From Pleurostoma richardsiae (Eukaryota > Ascomycota > Sordariomycetes > Calosphaeriales > Pleurostomataceae): a stretch of 64,000 nt of DNA. The translations under genes and the position numbers were made by a program. The notes beneath the pieces were generated by a model. It was not told the DNA's origin. It ran no database searches and saw only the letters and a list, made by a program, of their open reading frames with translations. The DNA is taken from positions 124,001 to 188,000 of the forward strand of contig JANBVO010000006.1 of NCBI GenBank assembly GCA_030052745.1. Reading direction: 5' to 3'. Every line of letters starts with the position of its first letter. Position 1 is the stretch's first letter. Positions 10,597-23,475 of the stretch are shown in pieces.

Positions 10597-11067
10597 GCGG
10601 GTGCCGGCTTTCTTCTGTGTCGCGTGAAAATTTTGCTTGCAGGTGGTTGCCAGCCGCTTAAGGCATTTGTGTTCAGATCGCTCCCGTGTTATAGAGGGAG
10701 ATTAGCTGCTATCTAAAACAACGAGAGTTATGGGAAGTAAAATCTGCGATAAAGATAGACGGAGGGCGCATTTTAGTCGTTTAAACCGGCGGCTTCTGGG
10801 TATTGTTGAATTACCAATATCTCATCCTCGTGCCGCGGTAGCTAAAAGCGGCCTATTCAGGCCATAATCTAACCTAACCGATGCCACTGATCGACTGGTA
10901 TCCTACGTATACTATATCCATAGAAGCCACGAGGGCTATCATGCATGACTGAACTCTTCTCTTATCCCAGACGCCCATAACGCCAGCATCATCACAACGT
11001 GGGCCGGAAAACCAAACCGGCATGCCACACCCCAGCCGTCCCCTTATATGTATGCGACCGACCGCCC
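10597..11067. other. Convergent 3' region between MTAP and Med13
   Basis: The stretch is flanked by two stop codons on opposite strands. Moderately AT-rich sequence is consistent with two facing 3' UTRs. No gene is seen. Confidence 0.6.
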
Positions 11068-14000
11068 TCACATCAGCTGGTACAGCGCCTGGACGCCCTT
11101 CTCGGCGGCGGCCACGTGCCACGGCCTGACGTCCGTCTCCCTGTCCACCAGGCCCCTCGCCCTGGCGAGCGTCCCCAGGCCGCGGAAGTACGTCAGCATC
11201 TCCCGCAGCAGCGCCTCGTACAGCCGGGCGTGGCCCTCGCTGTGCAGGATGTTGACCTCCATCACCACCGGCGGATCCTCGGGCCGCGTCCCGCCCCGCT
11301 TGACCAGGTACCCGCTCACGAGCGCCGGGTTCAGCTCGACCAGCGACGCCGAGCTGTTCAGCCGGTGGGACACCACGGCACCCCAGGTGGTGTCCGTGAC
11401 GTCGACCAAGGTCGCCTCCGGGTCGGCCTCCGCGCCAGTTTCCGCGCCTCCCCCGGCTCCTCCCCCAGGCGTCGTGGCGTTCGGGGCTGTGGTGGCGGCG
11501 CCCATGGGTGTTGCCGGCGTCCCGCTCTGCTCGGGTGAGACAATGGATGCCTGCGGGGTGGACACGGGCGTGCTGTAGAACACCGACTGCACGTTGGTCG
11601 GGATTTTGACCGCGGGCGGGATCAGCTGCAGGGACGGGTTCGTGTCCACGGTCATCAGGGTCAGGCTGACCGAGGCCTTGGACTCGGTCTGGCCGAGCGC
11701 GATCCAGAAGTCGATCTCCTGCTGGTCCATGGGCCCGCACTTGGTGATGATGACGCGCCAGTGGACCTTCCACACGGATATCAGGTCGTGCGTGGTCTCC
11801 CAGATCTCGTGCGCGACGTCCGCCAACGGCGTCGAAAGGGGCTTCGCTTTCCTCCCCAGGCAGTACGACGCTGTCATCTGCTTGCTGCCGCGGTTATCTG
11901 TCCATGCCGCAGTCACCCATCGTTCGTCTACACTTTGTGCATAGGCGATATGGATGCACGAGTTGTCCTGCAGCAGGTTGGTCGGCGGCGTGGTTGTCAG
12001 CCTGAACTCGATCATCCGCGGCAGAGGTTGCTCTAGAACGATAGCCGGAGAAGGCATCGGCCCTCCGAAGAGGGTGCAGCGATCGTATGTCTCCAGACAT
12101 AGCCTGACATAGTCTGCGGGTGCCAGAATGGCCAATGAGGATGCCGTGGCGACATAGTCCACTGGCACGAGCTGTAGGACAAGCTCGTTCTGAACCGCCT
12201 TCTTCCTGTCCAACAATGCCCTCTTGTACATTTCGAAGAGCTGCTTGAAACATGCACAGGCCTCGACAATTGAGCTCGGCTCGTCAGGTAAGTAGACCAG
12301 ATACACCACGAAATTCTTACCAACAGCCGGAAGACCCATCAAGGCGTGAGCAACTCTGGCAACTTGGTCAAACCGTGACATCGCAGAGGTCGGGGACCTG
12401 CAGGGTTGATCCGCATCGAATGGCACCAGCCCATCTGTTATACCTCCCACGGACGGCGTCCGTTCGAAGGTTCCGAGCTTAAGGGACTCATACACGCTGC
12501 GAAGCCGATCCATGAATATACCAGCGTTTTCCGACATACCGTCCCAGTTCGGAAAAATGCAGATAGAGTGGATGTCCTTTGCCCCCTGTGAAGGACCCAG
12601 TCCCAAGCTCTCCCAGAAGCCTATTGCAGAAGGCAAGACGGAGAGTTGCGACTCATGCCTACGAACCTCAACATGTGGAGCAGGGATTTGGAACAGGTTA
12701 GGCCTCAGTGCCTCCATGCCCGCTGTCGGCCTCGGTTGCATCCGCGTTGGTTGTCCGAGCAGCGGTACATCTGTAACCTCAATTAGAGGGCGAAGCTGGC
12801 AGTCTGCTGCACCTTCAAGAGCCTGTGGCAAGATGCTCTGCAGTGTACGGATCGAGCTCCGAATGCGAGTCGCTAGCTCTCGACGTGACTCGATTATTCC
12901 ATGCATGTCGGAGATGAGATCAAAATGGCCAAGCTTCAAGCAGCCACTAACTGCCTGCTCTGTAATGATCTGTGCGATCGTGATGAAGTCATCATCTGCT
13001 AGTGAAAGCTGACTTGGGAAAGGGTCTGGGTCGGCAAAGTAGTTGATAAGGGATAGTTCAGGCGTATCCAGCCCTGAAAGTCTAGATAGGTCCACAGTGC
13101 TGTAGGCCGGTGAATCAGCTCCGCCGTCCAGATCCCTGAGTGATGTCGCAATGGACTCATGGTCATCGTCTAAGCGCCTGCGTCTGACGCTGGACTTGGT
13201 CGGAGACGACGGTTCCTCGGAAAAGTCGCTGCTGTCGTCCTGGTCTGATACGAGACTGACTTCGTCAGCATCAGAAGCCGGGTCTTCTAGTCTGCCGGGA
13301 CTGTGCTGTATAGAACTGTTCTCTAAATCGCCCGTTATCCTCGCCATCAGAGCACTCATATTCGAGGAAAGATCCGTCAGCTTCCCCCGCCCTTTGCTGT
13401 GGCGGCGGAGATAGTCTGTGGTCGGTACTGTTGTGGGTGTGGGAGTGTCCTTATTCTCCTTCTGAGAGTCCCAATGCACGTCGAACCGGCCACTATCCTG
13501 GTACTTCTTGTTAAGGAGAGAGACGGACGGGTCGAAGTGGACTTTGCCAAAAACGCTGCCACGACGTTTCGGCTGTTCTGAGGCTGGTGTGGTTTCCGTG
13601 GTGCCTTCTAATGAGGCCTTGACTCGCTTATATACGGTATCGGGATCAAAAGGACTTGGCTGTCGTTTGACGCCAGCTGCAGACGTGCGGGACAGAGCTC
13701 TGTTACGCTGGCGGCCCTCATCGGTAAGTGTACTTCGAGCGTGCTTCAACTCAGGTTTCGCAAAGACCGGCGATGCCGGGCCGTCCAGCATCTTGATGTC
13801 CGCCTCAGTGTCAGCAGGGTTATGAGAGAACTGCCCGAAGTGTTGACTAGTATCAGCCGACGTATCCATAGCCGAAGCGATGTCGGGAAGACCCGAAAGA
13901 GTGACATCCATTGAACTTGGATGCTCGTCAAAGAAACTGAAGTCCGCGTCGGTAATATTGGCGTCACCGAACATGTCCTCACCAATATCTCCGAATAGAT

Positions 14001-15713
14001 TCTCTCCTTGAATTAGGAACGAGGTTTGAGGCTGTTCGCGCCGAGATTCCGTGCCATCCCACCCATGCCCGAAGTTGTCCGCTATCGGCCCTGACCCAAC
14101 CATCGTCGTATCAATATCCACAATCGCAGCAGAGGCAGCTTGATTCCCCGGGCTTGAGACTGTCCCGTCCATCGATGGCGTAGCTCCGACAGGATTCTGA
14201 ACGCCATCGGGAGGAGTTGGATACATAGCTCCCGCTGCTGGCCCAGCGTTGCTGGGACGGCGAAGCGAGAAAGGAGAGTGGCTGTTAGGTTGGGCGCGAT
14301 TATCAGTTTCAACGGCAGGGGCAAGGGCAGCCGCTTCCCTTTCCTTCTTTCTCTTAACCAATGCCTCCTCTCTCTCTTCATTGCCTAGATACCACGTCTT
14401 AGCATTGTTTAGGGCATCAAAGCTCTCCTTTGCACCGGGTGAGCTCCCGTCATGCTCACAGTGATGCTTCGAAAGGCGGGCTGTGAGCTTCCTGAAGCAT
14501 AGCACGGACGGCCAGACTAGACTGGCTGACGGATTCATGACAGGAGTTCGTTTTCCGTCATTCCTTTGCTCTAGCGGCTTCCTGCGCAGAGACTGGATGG
14601 TGAGCCAAGAAGACTTGTTTAGAAGGGCAGAAGAAACACCCCGCAACTCGAGCATCTTAGAACATATACTGCGCCACTGCGTTGTCCTCCTGTCAGACTC
14701 AGGTCGGAAGCGGGTAACTTGTGTGTCTGGCGACTGTACGGCGCTTGCGTCCCATGGGTTTTCTCCGCCATCAGCAATGCCCTGAAACGTCCCAAAGATC
14801 CCCAACGGGCCGGCCAGAACAGAGACACCCGGAGACATCAAGTTTGACTGCAAGCTATCCGCAGCAGATGCTAAGCCATGCACAAGAGAGAAAGCCAGAC
14901 TGATGAGAAGCGACCCGGTGGTTGTCAGGTAGACTCGAAATGTGCCAATTGTCGCCGGCGTGTGAGGCTGGCCGTTTTCGGAGCCACTGATGGGCGGCGC
15001 AGGAGGTAGAAGCAAGGATCTTGCGTTGAGCGGTATGGCCCCAACCTTGGAACAGAACAGGTACGACAAACTCGACAACAGGGCGGCAATGAAGTGCTCA
15101 TAGATATCCTTGACGGGAATGGCGGCATGGCCTTTCGTATCCGCAGTAATGGCCGTTGCAACCCTTGAATCGCCATCTTGGGTAGTGGCAACCGAGGATT
15201 GGGATGAGGGTGGGACGTTCAGTGCCTGCGCACTTCGAAAAGCATTGTTGTCCAACGCAGAACCACTAGACGACGAGCTGCTTGGCGTTGTTGTAGAGTT
15301 GACCCCCGGGGGTCGGTTCTTGAGTAGATTGGCGGGCTCGAATGCACCTTCGTCGACGACACCTATCCTAGAGCCACATATATCAATGACGGGTTCGAGA
15401 GCGGGCATTCCTGGTGAGCCGATCGTGCCGCCGTCCTTCCCCACCAGCTGAAAGCACCAGATACTCCTGCGGACCGGGTCCGCATAGACCAGATGCCCTC
15501 CATGTCTCAGCGCATTCTCCACGTCAGAGGGTGCGAATGTGTAGCTCGATGGGTGCGAGATCGCCGGTTCGTATATCTTGAAAGCGATGGATGAGATATT
15601 ACTCTAAGACGCGCGCATCAGATCAGTATTGGGAGCTCGCAGATGGAAGAAGGCGGCAAAGCGGGGGATCATACAATCAATAGCGTGTTAGTGTCATATT
15701 CCCCGGCGTCCAT
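11068..15713 (-). CDS. med13: Mediator of RNA polymerase II subunit 13
   Basis: Two exons, 15675..15713 (13 codons) and 11068..15603, give 1524 aa. Med13 (Srb9/Ssn2) is part of the CDK8 kinase module that reversibly binds Mediator and mostly represses transcription. The N-terminus has the fungal Med13 pattern: an ISSIAFKIYEP segment, then DVENALRHGGHLVYADP and WCFQLV. A very long low-complexity middle follows, then a conserved C-terminal half with FPNWDGMSENAGIFMDRLRS (about + strand 12500-12560), VYLVYLPDEPSS and a terminal block around SGYLVKRGG. The first intron (15604..15674) has donor gtatga and acceptor tag. Its position after 13 codons would be missed by an open-frame scan, which starts at an internal GTG-type codon. 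Divergent from the Enp2 gene. Confidence 0.93.
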
Positions 15714-16519
15714 ATCGTGAATCGAGCCCCTTGAGTCGTCGGGGTTGCTCCTTCATAGGCAAGACAGGCTCCCGGGCGTTCGTTAGAGCGGCAGGCGACA
15801 ATGGCGGTCGTGTCACAGCGCCGCTCGATTGCAAGCGAGGGCCGAGGGACGGGTGTCGGAGGCGCGTGTCGAATGGAGTGGCGCTGAGCACTGGATGAAG
15901 CGGATCTTTGATATCAAGTTGTTCGCTACACCGGACTCCATCGCAGCAGTCCCATATAGCCGGGACAGACAGCGTGACGGAGTAAGGCCGGAGCCGCGCA
16001 GCAAATATAATCAGTCGAACAACGAAGAGAGGCGCGTTCAAGTAAGGGCCAGCAAATAGAATAGAATGGCAACGAAGGAGCTCGTCCGCTGAAGCTCAGG
16101 AGAGCTGGTACGACGGGTCCTGTTGGTGCTCTCCGGGCTGGCGGGACAGCGAGACAGCGGGCTGATGCGCGAGGAGTCGATGTGCGACGATAGGATCAGC
16201 AGCACTTGGCGGGCGGGCGTGGAGGAGGTTCAGGCTAATATTCCCAGGCGAACGGGCTGGACAGCGGAGCGGCCGCAGAGGACCACCTGATAGGCCCGCC
16301 GGGATCCCAGCACTTGTTTGCCCTTAGCTCGGCCTGAGCCGACGCTAAATGGGGCTTCCTGGTTACATCTCGCCCCGTGCAGCTGCTTATCAGCGATAAG
16401 AAATTTCCCCATCCGAGCAGATCCAATCTTTTTTTCTTCCTGTCTCGCTGCTCCCCGCCATCACCATTCAACGAAAGGTGGTTTTTCCGGCGAAAGCTAC
16501 GCTCTCGCTGTCGCACACG
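15714..16519. promoter_or_regulatory. Divergent promoter: Med13 / Enp2
   Basis: The 806 bp between two outward-facing start codons carry no conserved open frame. A T-rich tract (16427-16440) lies about 80 nt before the Enp2 ATG. Confidence 0.55.
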
Positions 16520-18515
16520 ATGAAGATCACGACTCCGGGCCTGGTTCCCGTCTATACGGTCGCCGGAGAATCCACATCCCGGCCTCTTCCCGACTGGCTG
16601 ACGCGAAGGAGGAAGCGAAGCCTGAAGGATGACCCCGAGTACCAGAACCGAGTCGAACTCCTGCAGGATGTACGCCATACCTCCCCCACTTCCTCCTTCG
16701 ATATTGTGGAAAATGTCTGACTGAACGTGCTGTTTATAGTTCGAGTTCGACGAGGCTTCAATATGCGTACGAGTTAGCGAGGATGGAAACTGGGTCATGA
16801 GCACCGGAACCTACAAACCACAGATGCATGTGCACAGCTTGCCGCAGCTCAGTTTGAGCTGGGACAGGCACACCATCTCTACAAACGTCAGATTCGTCCT
16901 GCTAGGTTCGGACTGCTCGAAGAGTCTTCATCTACAAGACGACCGGAGGATAGAAGCGCACACGCTAGCCGGCTGTCACTGGCAAGGTCGCCTTCCCCGG
17001 TATGGCCGAGACCTGGTCTACGACCGGTTTTCCACCGAAGCCCTAATACCTGCTGCGGGAGTCGATGATGAGGGGAACGGGGAGGTTTTTCGTCTCAACC
17101 TCGAACGCGGCCAGTACCTTAGGTCTTATAAAATCGATGTCGGTAGAGACGATGGCTCGGAGCGCGGCATGCAGGGCAGCATCGACACTGGCTGTGTGAA
17201 TACGGCTGCAGTGGCCGAGAATACCCACAACCTCCTGGCATTCGGCACCTCCCGGGGAACCGTGGAGTTCTGGGATCCCCGGTCTCGAGCCCGGTGTGCA
17301 GCCCTTGACCTGCCCAGTTCGGAGGAGGTGACGGCGCTTGAGTTCGACCCCTCAGGTCTGTCCCTCGCCATTGGAGCGTCTACAGGCATCGTGCGCCTCT
17401 TTGACTTGCGGCGACCGGTACCTCTCCTCACCAAAGACCAAGGCTACGGTTTCCCAGTGCAAAACATCATGCATTTGACCACAGCATCTCATGAGAAGAA
17501 GGTCCTGAGCTCCGACAAGAAGAGTATCAAGTTGTGGGATCAAGAGACCGGTGATACTTGGACGTCCATCGAACCTGTTGTTGACCTCAACTTTGTCACC
17601 CACTGTAAAGACTCCGGGATGCTGTTAACTGCGAACGAGGGCAAGCAGCAGCACGCGTTCTTCATCCCACAACTGGGCCCGGCCCCGAGCTGGTGCCGAT
17701 ACTTGGACTCGATAACCGAAGAGATGGAGGAGGAGATCCCAGAGACATACGAGAACTACAAGTTCTTGACGGTGCCGGAGCTCAAGCAGCTCAGCTTGTC
17801 ACATCTCGTCGGCAAGACAAACCTCCTGCGGCCTTACATGCACGGCTACTTCGTTGCTACGAAGTTGTATGAGCAAGCCCGCCTCATTGCGAACCCATAT
17901 GTATTTGAGGAAGAGCGGGCCAAGAGAGTCAAGGAGAAGATTGAGAAGGAGCGGACTAGCCGGATCAGGAGCACCAAGAAGGTCAGGGTCAACCAGAAGA
18001 TCGTCGACAAGCTCCTGCAGAAGCAAGAGAAGAGAGAGACGGTGGATACGGAGGCTGGCATTCTCGGTGATGAGCGTTTCAAGAAGATGTTCGAGGATGA
18101 GGAGTTCAAGGTCGACGAGACCACTCACGAGTTCCGCGCTCTCAACCCTAGCACGAAGGTTGACGCCCCGGAAACAGATGGAACCAGCGGCGCCCACGGT
18201 CGAAGCAGTAGGGGCGCGAGGGATCCTGAAGAAGATGACGACTCAGCGCCTATTCGGAAGTCTAATGGCGACGTTTCTATGCGGATATCGTCATCTTCAC
18301 AGGCGGGCAGATCGACAAGGGATACAGCACTGGGGTCACGGGCTCAAAAGTCTGGAAGAAGCGGAAAGACTCGCCGGGAGGAGGTCGTTGGTGAGCAACA
18401 GGTCACTTTCCTTCCGGAAAGGAAGAAGAAGGGAACAGAGGAAGAGTCTGCGCCCACGAAGAGGCGCTTGGACGGCAGACGAAGCGCAAGCGGCAACGCC
18501 TTCCGAAAATTATAA
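16520..18515 (+). CDS. enp2: Nucleolar WD-repeat protein Enp2/NOL10
   Basis: Two exons (16520..16669, 16740..18515) encode 641 aa. The intron is 70 nt with donor gtacgc. Enp2/NOL10 is an essential nucleolar factor of the small-subunit processome needed for 40S ribosome assembly. The N-terminus (PGLVPVYTVAGE, RPLPDWL, KRSLKDDPEYQNRVELLQD, FEFDEAS) is diagnostic, and a WD40 beta-propeller spans about residues 50-340. The helical region with YENYKFLTVPEL and TNLLRPYMHGYF is followed by a NUC153 motif, DERFKKMFEDEEFKVDE..HEFRALNPS. The tail is basic and rich in Ser/Arg/Lys, consistent with nucleolar localisation. The start is the first ATG in frame with the conserved N-terminus. Confidence 0.95.
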
Positions 18516-18684
18516 TACAAAATAATCCGCCACGGCCAGTCCAATGCTGGCCGTATTCATCAACGCGCTGCTGCATAATCGGGCTCATATGATCCAACCC
18601 CCGGAAACATCGCCATTCATAAAATCCGCTCCACCATCAACGCTCAACCAACTACTGGAGGCCTCGCCCTTGACCCATCGTCTC

Positions 18685-19229
18685 CTATCGCCTCAAGAAT
18701 TTCCGCTTGACTTCGACTTCGGTAAGACCCTTCTCGACATCCTCTGGTCTCAGCCGCGGAGTGGGCGGGACATCGTCGAGCTTGACACGACCGGCACGCG
18801 ACCTTGACGGCCCTTCTTTGACCGACTTAGGGAATTCGGAGCGCCTGGGGGTCAAGGCCGTGACGACCTTCTTTGCAGATCTCCGAATGGTCTCGCGAAC
18901 CCGCCATTCTCTCTTCTTGGCGACGTAGAAGAGGACCGAGGAGGCAACTGGTAGGCTGTCAGTGGTCGTGGCCATCTTCAAGAGCTAGTAACGGTGCGCT
19001 CACTTCCAAACACGCCGACGAAGCAGACAATGACGATGATGGCTACCATCGCGCCATGAGATATACCGACACCGCCGGGAGAGCTGCCTGCAGCACCGGC
19101 AGCACTGTCTTCAGCATCGGACCCTGATGAGCTGGCGCCGGCTGTCCCGGGAGCGGCGTCCTGGCCACCCGTGTACGGGTCGAGGGTGGCGAGGGGGAAG
19201 TAGGTCGACGCAGTCGTCGCGGCCGCCAT
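18685..19229 (-). CDS. Small single-pass membrane protein, unknown function
   Basis: Two exons, 19004..19229 and 18685..18947, encode 162 aa. The 56-nt intron has donor gtgagc, a CACTGAC branch site and acceptor CAG; its removal completes one membrane helix of about 26 residues (AMVAIIVIVCFVGVFG joined to IASSVLFYVA). The N-terminal 55 or so residues are Ala/Gly/Ser-rich with a PLATLDPYTGG segment and no signal peptide. The C-terminal side is basic (KKREWRVRETIRRSAKK, then an RRSEFPKS region), so by the positive-inside rule it should face the cytosol. I recognise no family domain. It lies tail-to-tail with Enp2, 169 bp away. Confidence 0.75.
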
Positions 19230-21208
19230 CTTGTCGAGCTGGTGCTGTGGTATTGTTCAAAGCCGTTCGGTCGCAGAGCGCTCAGTTGCTCCAGATCCTT
19301 CCGTGTGTAAATCGAACGACCGTCGAACCACTTCCAGCCAGCGGAAGGAGGAGCACGGAAGCAGCAGTATAAGAATCCGGGAGAGGGACTGGGCGCTCAG
19401 GGAAGCCACGCGCGGCCACTGGCTGGCTATTTAGAGTACTGGCCGGGACCAGCAGGCCAAGCATTTGCGTCTCGGCAGAGGACGCCTCCTTGGCCTTTGC
19501 CTGGACCCCGGCCTAAAGATAGCAATGACAGGCCCATTATACCCCTTGTACGGACTGTGTCTTGCTGCACCGCGAGGATCTGTGACCGCACTTGCAGACC
19601 AGCACGTCGCTCGGCACTCGACGGCCGTGCCCTGGCACTCGAAAGGCTTCTAACTAGACAGCAGCCCGCGCCGCCATTGGACGCGTGCGTGCGGACGGTG
19701 AAACCCAGGCACAAAACGACCATGGACCGTCGCATCTGCGGCGTCTTCTATTGGTGGTTTGTGTGTCTGCCGAAGCGCTGAGGTTGTTTGGCGCCCTTCG
19801 TTGTGCCCCTGGCGAGCACGCTGCAGGCGGCCAATGAGAGGCGGCGGACAGGGGGCTGATCACCGCCAGGGGATCACATCTGCAGGCGCCGCACCTTTTC
19901 ACGGTAGACACATGCGCCTCACTCAGTCTAAATCAAGGTTATCGGGCAGAAGGCCCTCTTCGACCAGCCATATAGTTATCTGCTGCTGTATACTGGGTGC
20001 CTACTTACGTGATGTGATTCCATATGCCTACATCACCAAAGGAGTGCTCCGGTCGATTGCGAATGCAGGTTGATGCACCTGTGATCAGTGACCCCATCGA
20101 AATAACAGCTTGCGCGGCGACGACGGTCGTCCGTGATCATGAATGGAATCCTGCATCCCTTCCCACCAGCCGAGAAGCTCTCTCGGCTCCACGTCAAACG
20201 ACACGTCTCTACTGCACATTCTGTCCTCTGCAGATAACGACGCCAAGGCCAAGACGACAAGCCCCTTTTCCCAGCCAGAAGAGCCAATGACAACCCAGAA
20301 AAAAGGCAGCGAGTATCACTTGCCGCCGTCTCGACGAGAACTAGGAGCCTCGAAATCGTCGGCCTGTTGTTGGTTTCGTGGTGCCTTCCATGCAATGCTT
20401 AAATCTGCCTTCGCTTCTGTTGACCCAAATATAGCTTTGCTTCCTTGAGACACGTGGAGGATCGAGGAGACGTAGTCCGGATGCTGGCTTGTCAGTTGGA
20501 CCCGGCAGCTGCTCTCTATCCTATTCATGTATGCGCCTAGTTGCGGCCAGTGTCATGCTACATGGTCCGTGTATGGCCATAACGAGGAGAGCAGAGAAAT
20601 ATCCTATACACGCCATGAAGGGCGATCTCATCTAGCTCGCCTCTCGTCCAGTATGATCCCAGCTCGCCGGCCGTCTTGCTTCTGTTCCCGTTTGGTACAC
20701 CAGGGGAAACAAGCTCTCGAGGCCGTTTGTCAGGGCCAACAACGGCCGGAAGGTCCAGCTGCCGGGCTATTTCTGTTCACAGCCGCCCAAAGCAAGTTGC
20801 CATTGGTTTTCACTCTCTCCCGGGCCTGCTATAGTGCGGAAACTTTCGCGAAGACCTCAAGGCTGGAGCGAGCATCCACATTGATACCCAAGATGCTAGC
20901 CGGTAAGCACTGAATCAATAAGACGGATGAGACTACGTTGAACAGATGAAGCAACAAGAGCAATCATTACAGCTATCCAGGGTGCAGCGCTATCACGCTA
21001 CTTACATGACCTAGTCATCCATTCATGACTGCCGTATCGAACATCCGGGCACCGTGTATGTCCTCTCAAGTATCGGTCCAGTCTATATGTGCCCACAAGA
21101 GCCAAGCAAGGCATAATACCTACCCAACGCCCTATAAAATGCAAAAGCAAGCCACGCAGAACGCTGAGCACTCCCTCCAAGTCGAGAGAAAAGTAGACGG
21201 AAGCACAA
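19230..21208. other. 2-kb region with no recognisable gene
   Basis: This is the upstream region of the small membrane protein plus the 3' region of the GH5 gene. Open frames here are short, with no domain, signal peptide or plausible splice partners. I see no tRNA or repeat. Confidence 0.5.
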
Positions 21209-23475
21209 TCAGTACGTCTCCGGTAGCGACGAGAAGGTCGGCACCGTGTCGTTGCAGTTGAAGCTCCGGTCGTACGCCTTCTCGGGCAGGATCCCCGCCG
21301 CCATCCCCCTCTTGTAGCTCCACTGCGTGCTGCCCTCGCCGCTGGTCCACCACGTCCAGTAGAACCAGCCCCACCCCTTCTCGAAGCTGTCCATCTGCGC
21401 CTCCGCGAACGTCCGCAGGAACGTCTTGTAGTCGTCGCTGTACGCGCTCGGGTCCGCGTTGGCATCGGTGCAGTCGCACTGGTCGTTCAGCGTCGGGCAC
21501 CGCGGCGTCAGCGCGTTGAGAGGGTCCGACGAGTTGCCCGTGTTGTAGGTGCCCGTCCAGCGGTTGCCCCAGCCCACGTTGGTCAGGTACTGCGCGCAGT
21601 CGGTGTCCGCCTGCGACCACTCGGCCACCAGCGTCGGGCCGTACCCCGTCGACGTGTCCATACTCTGCTCCGTCTGCTCCGTCCAGCCCTCGCACGCGTA
21701 CGTGATCTTAGTGGTGTGGTTGTAGTCGATCTGGTTGTTGTTGAAGATGACGTACTGGTGCACGTCCAGTGCCATGTCGTCGTAGCCCGTCATGCGGCCC
21801 TGCCAGTTGCTGAGCCCCATGAACCCGTCGCCAAACACGACGATGGCGTTCTTGACACCGTTCTTCCGCACCAGCGCATACATCTCTTCGGTCCAGCTTA
21901 TCACCTGATCGACCGGGAGGAACGTCATCTTCGGCTCGTTGCACAGGCCGTAGTGGGAGATGATGTTGGTGTACCGGTCCTGCGCGAAGAACTGGGACAG
22001 CTTGTCGTGCACATCTTTAGACCGCTGGACGTTGAGGTCGCCGTCCGTCCCGTTCATCCACCCGATGGGCCCTTGGCGGCCACTGTGATTCCATCCATTC
22101 TGGCTGCCCGGAAGAGCATGGAGGTCGAGATTTACGCGCAGTCCGTATTTCCGCGCCCACTCGATCCCTCGCAGAAGATACCGCCATGAGGTCCGAAAGA
22201 TGTAAGGGTCGCCCGAATAGGTCTCCACGGCCCAGTAAGAGAACGGGATCCGGACATGGTCCAACCCAGCGTCTGCAATCTCCGCGAATGTTGACTCCGT
22301 CACAAATGTCGAGTAGTGCTTTTCCAGAGTGCTAGCGCAGTTTGAAGCCAAATAGGTACATAGTGTGTACTCGTCGATGATGCCAAGATCCGAATCGTAG
22401 CTGAACAGATCCGGAGTGATGAACGGCTCGAGGGACAGCCACCCTCCTAGATTGACTCCCCGTGCTGGCGTGTCGGCGTAGGAGCCCCAAGCCTTATTGA
22501 GAGCAGGCACGTACTCGTTCGCGGCTTTACTATCGTCCCACGTCGAGTTCAGCCCCATGATCGGCAGGTCTCCGACTGTATCGTTCGTGTATGTAAGGTT
22601 AAAGTCAACTGTGTCGACCCATGTGTAAGGATTGAGATAGTCTGGCGCATTGGACGGGATGCTGTCCGGTGATATGCTGCTTAAACCGGTTGAAGAAGAG
22701 CTGGAATCGTTAGATTTCTTCTTCTTGCTGACAACAACCGCAACAACGATGATGACAATCAAGATGACGAGGCCGCATCCGCCGAGAATTACTAGAAAGC
22801 ATTAGTATTACAGCAATCCCAGGTTTTGGCGGTACACTGACATAACCGCTTCTTTTTCTTGCTCATCTTCGGTTTGGCCTCGTAGTAGAGGTCCTCCTTC
22901 TCCAGACTGTCATAGCTGCTGGTACCGCCTCCACGCATGCCTTTGATGTCTCGACTTCTGCCCTCTTCCATGGCAACACCACTCACAACCCGGTGTTTCT
23001 TAGACCTCCGGCGCTCTTTTCGGGGGTCGTCCGAGTATCCATAGTCGTCTCTCTCGGCTCTCCTCCTCTCCCTCCGAGGGCTGTCTTGATATTCATCACC
23101 CTCGATTCCCGGGTGATCTTCCGCGTCGGCTTCTATAGCCCTCTTCTGGCGCTTCTTCTCTTCTCTTCGTTTCCTCCTCTTTTCTCTTCGTTCCTGTCTT
23201 TCTCTCTCATCCTCCAAGTCCCTCGTGTCTCGAGCTTTACGTCTGTCCTTTTTTTCTCTCCGTTCTCTCGCCTCCGGCCTGGGAGCATCCCGGGTATGCA
23301 ACTCATTCAGCCGTGCCAATGCATCCGCCGATAACGCATGCGAGCTCCTCCCCGACCGGCTCTCCTCCGATGCGGATACCTGGTGCCGTGAGCTTGATGA
23401 CCGTTTCTTATGATGTCGTCTGGTTTCCGAGTCGCGGCGCCTGTGGGAAGCTTGGCCCTCACCCTGCGGCGCCAT
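21209..23475 (-). CDS. Membrane-anchored exo-1,3-beta-glucanase, GH5 (exgD type)
   Basis: Two exons, 22842..23475 and 21209..22791, encode 738 aa. The 50-nt intron has donor gtcagt, a taatactaatg branch-like element and acceptor tag; the join rebuilds one hydrophobic helix (LLILGGCGLVILIVIIVVAV) at about residues 211-232. The N-terminal 200 residues are cytosolic and extremely rich in Arg, Lys, Glu and Ser. After the helix comes a Ser-rich stalk and a GH5 catalytic domain with GVNLGGWLSLEPFITP, HVRIPFSYWAVE, the acid/base Glu in GLCNEP (about E497) and the nucleophile in LVAEWSQ (about E602). The topology is that of a type II protein, acting on beta-1,3-glucan at the outer face during wall remodelling, as in the Aspergillus exgD group. 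Divergent from the BCKDH E1-beta gene. Confidence 0.93.

Noticed and set aside
10874-11773. 299-aa minus-strand frame overlapping the Med13 C-terminus
   Set aside because: It is in a different frame from the conserved Med13 sequence and is Arg/Gly/Ala-rich, as GC-rich shadows are.
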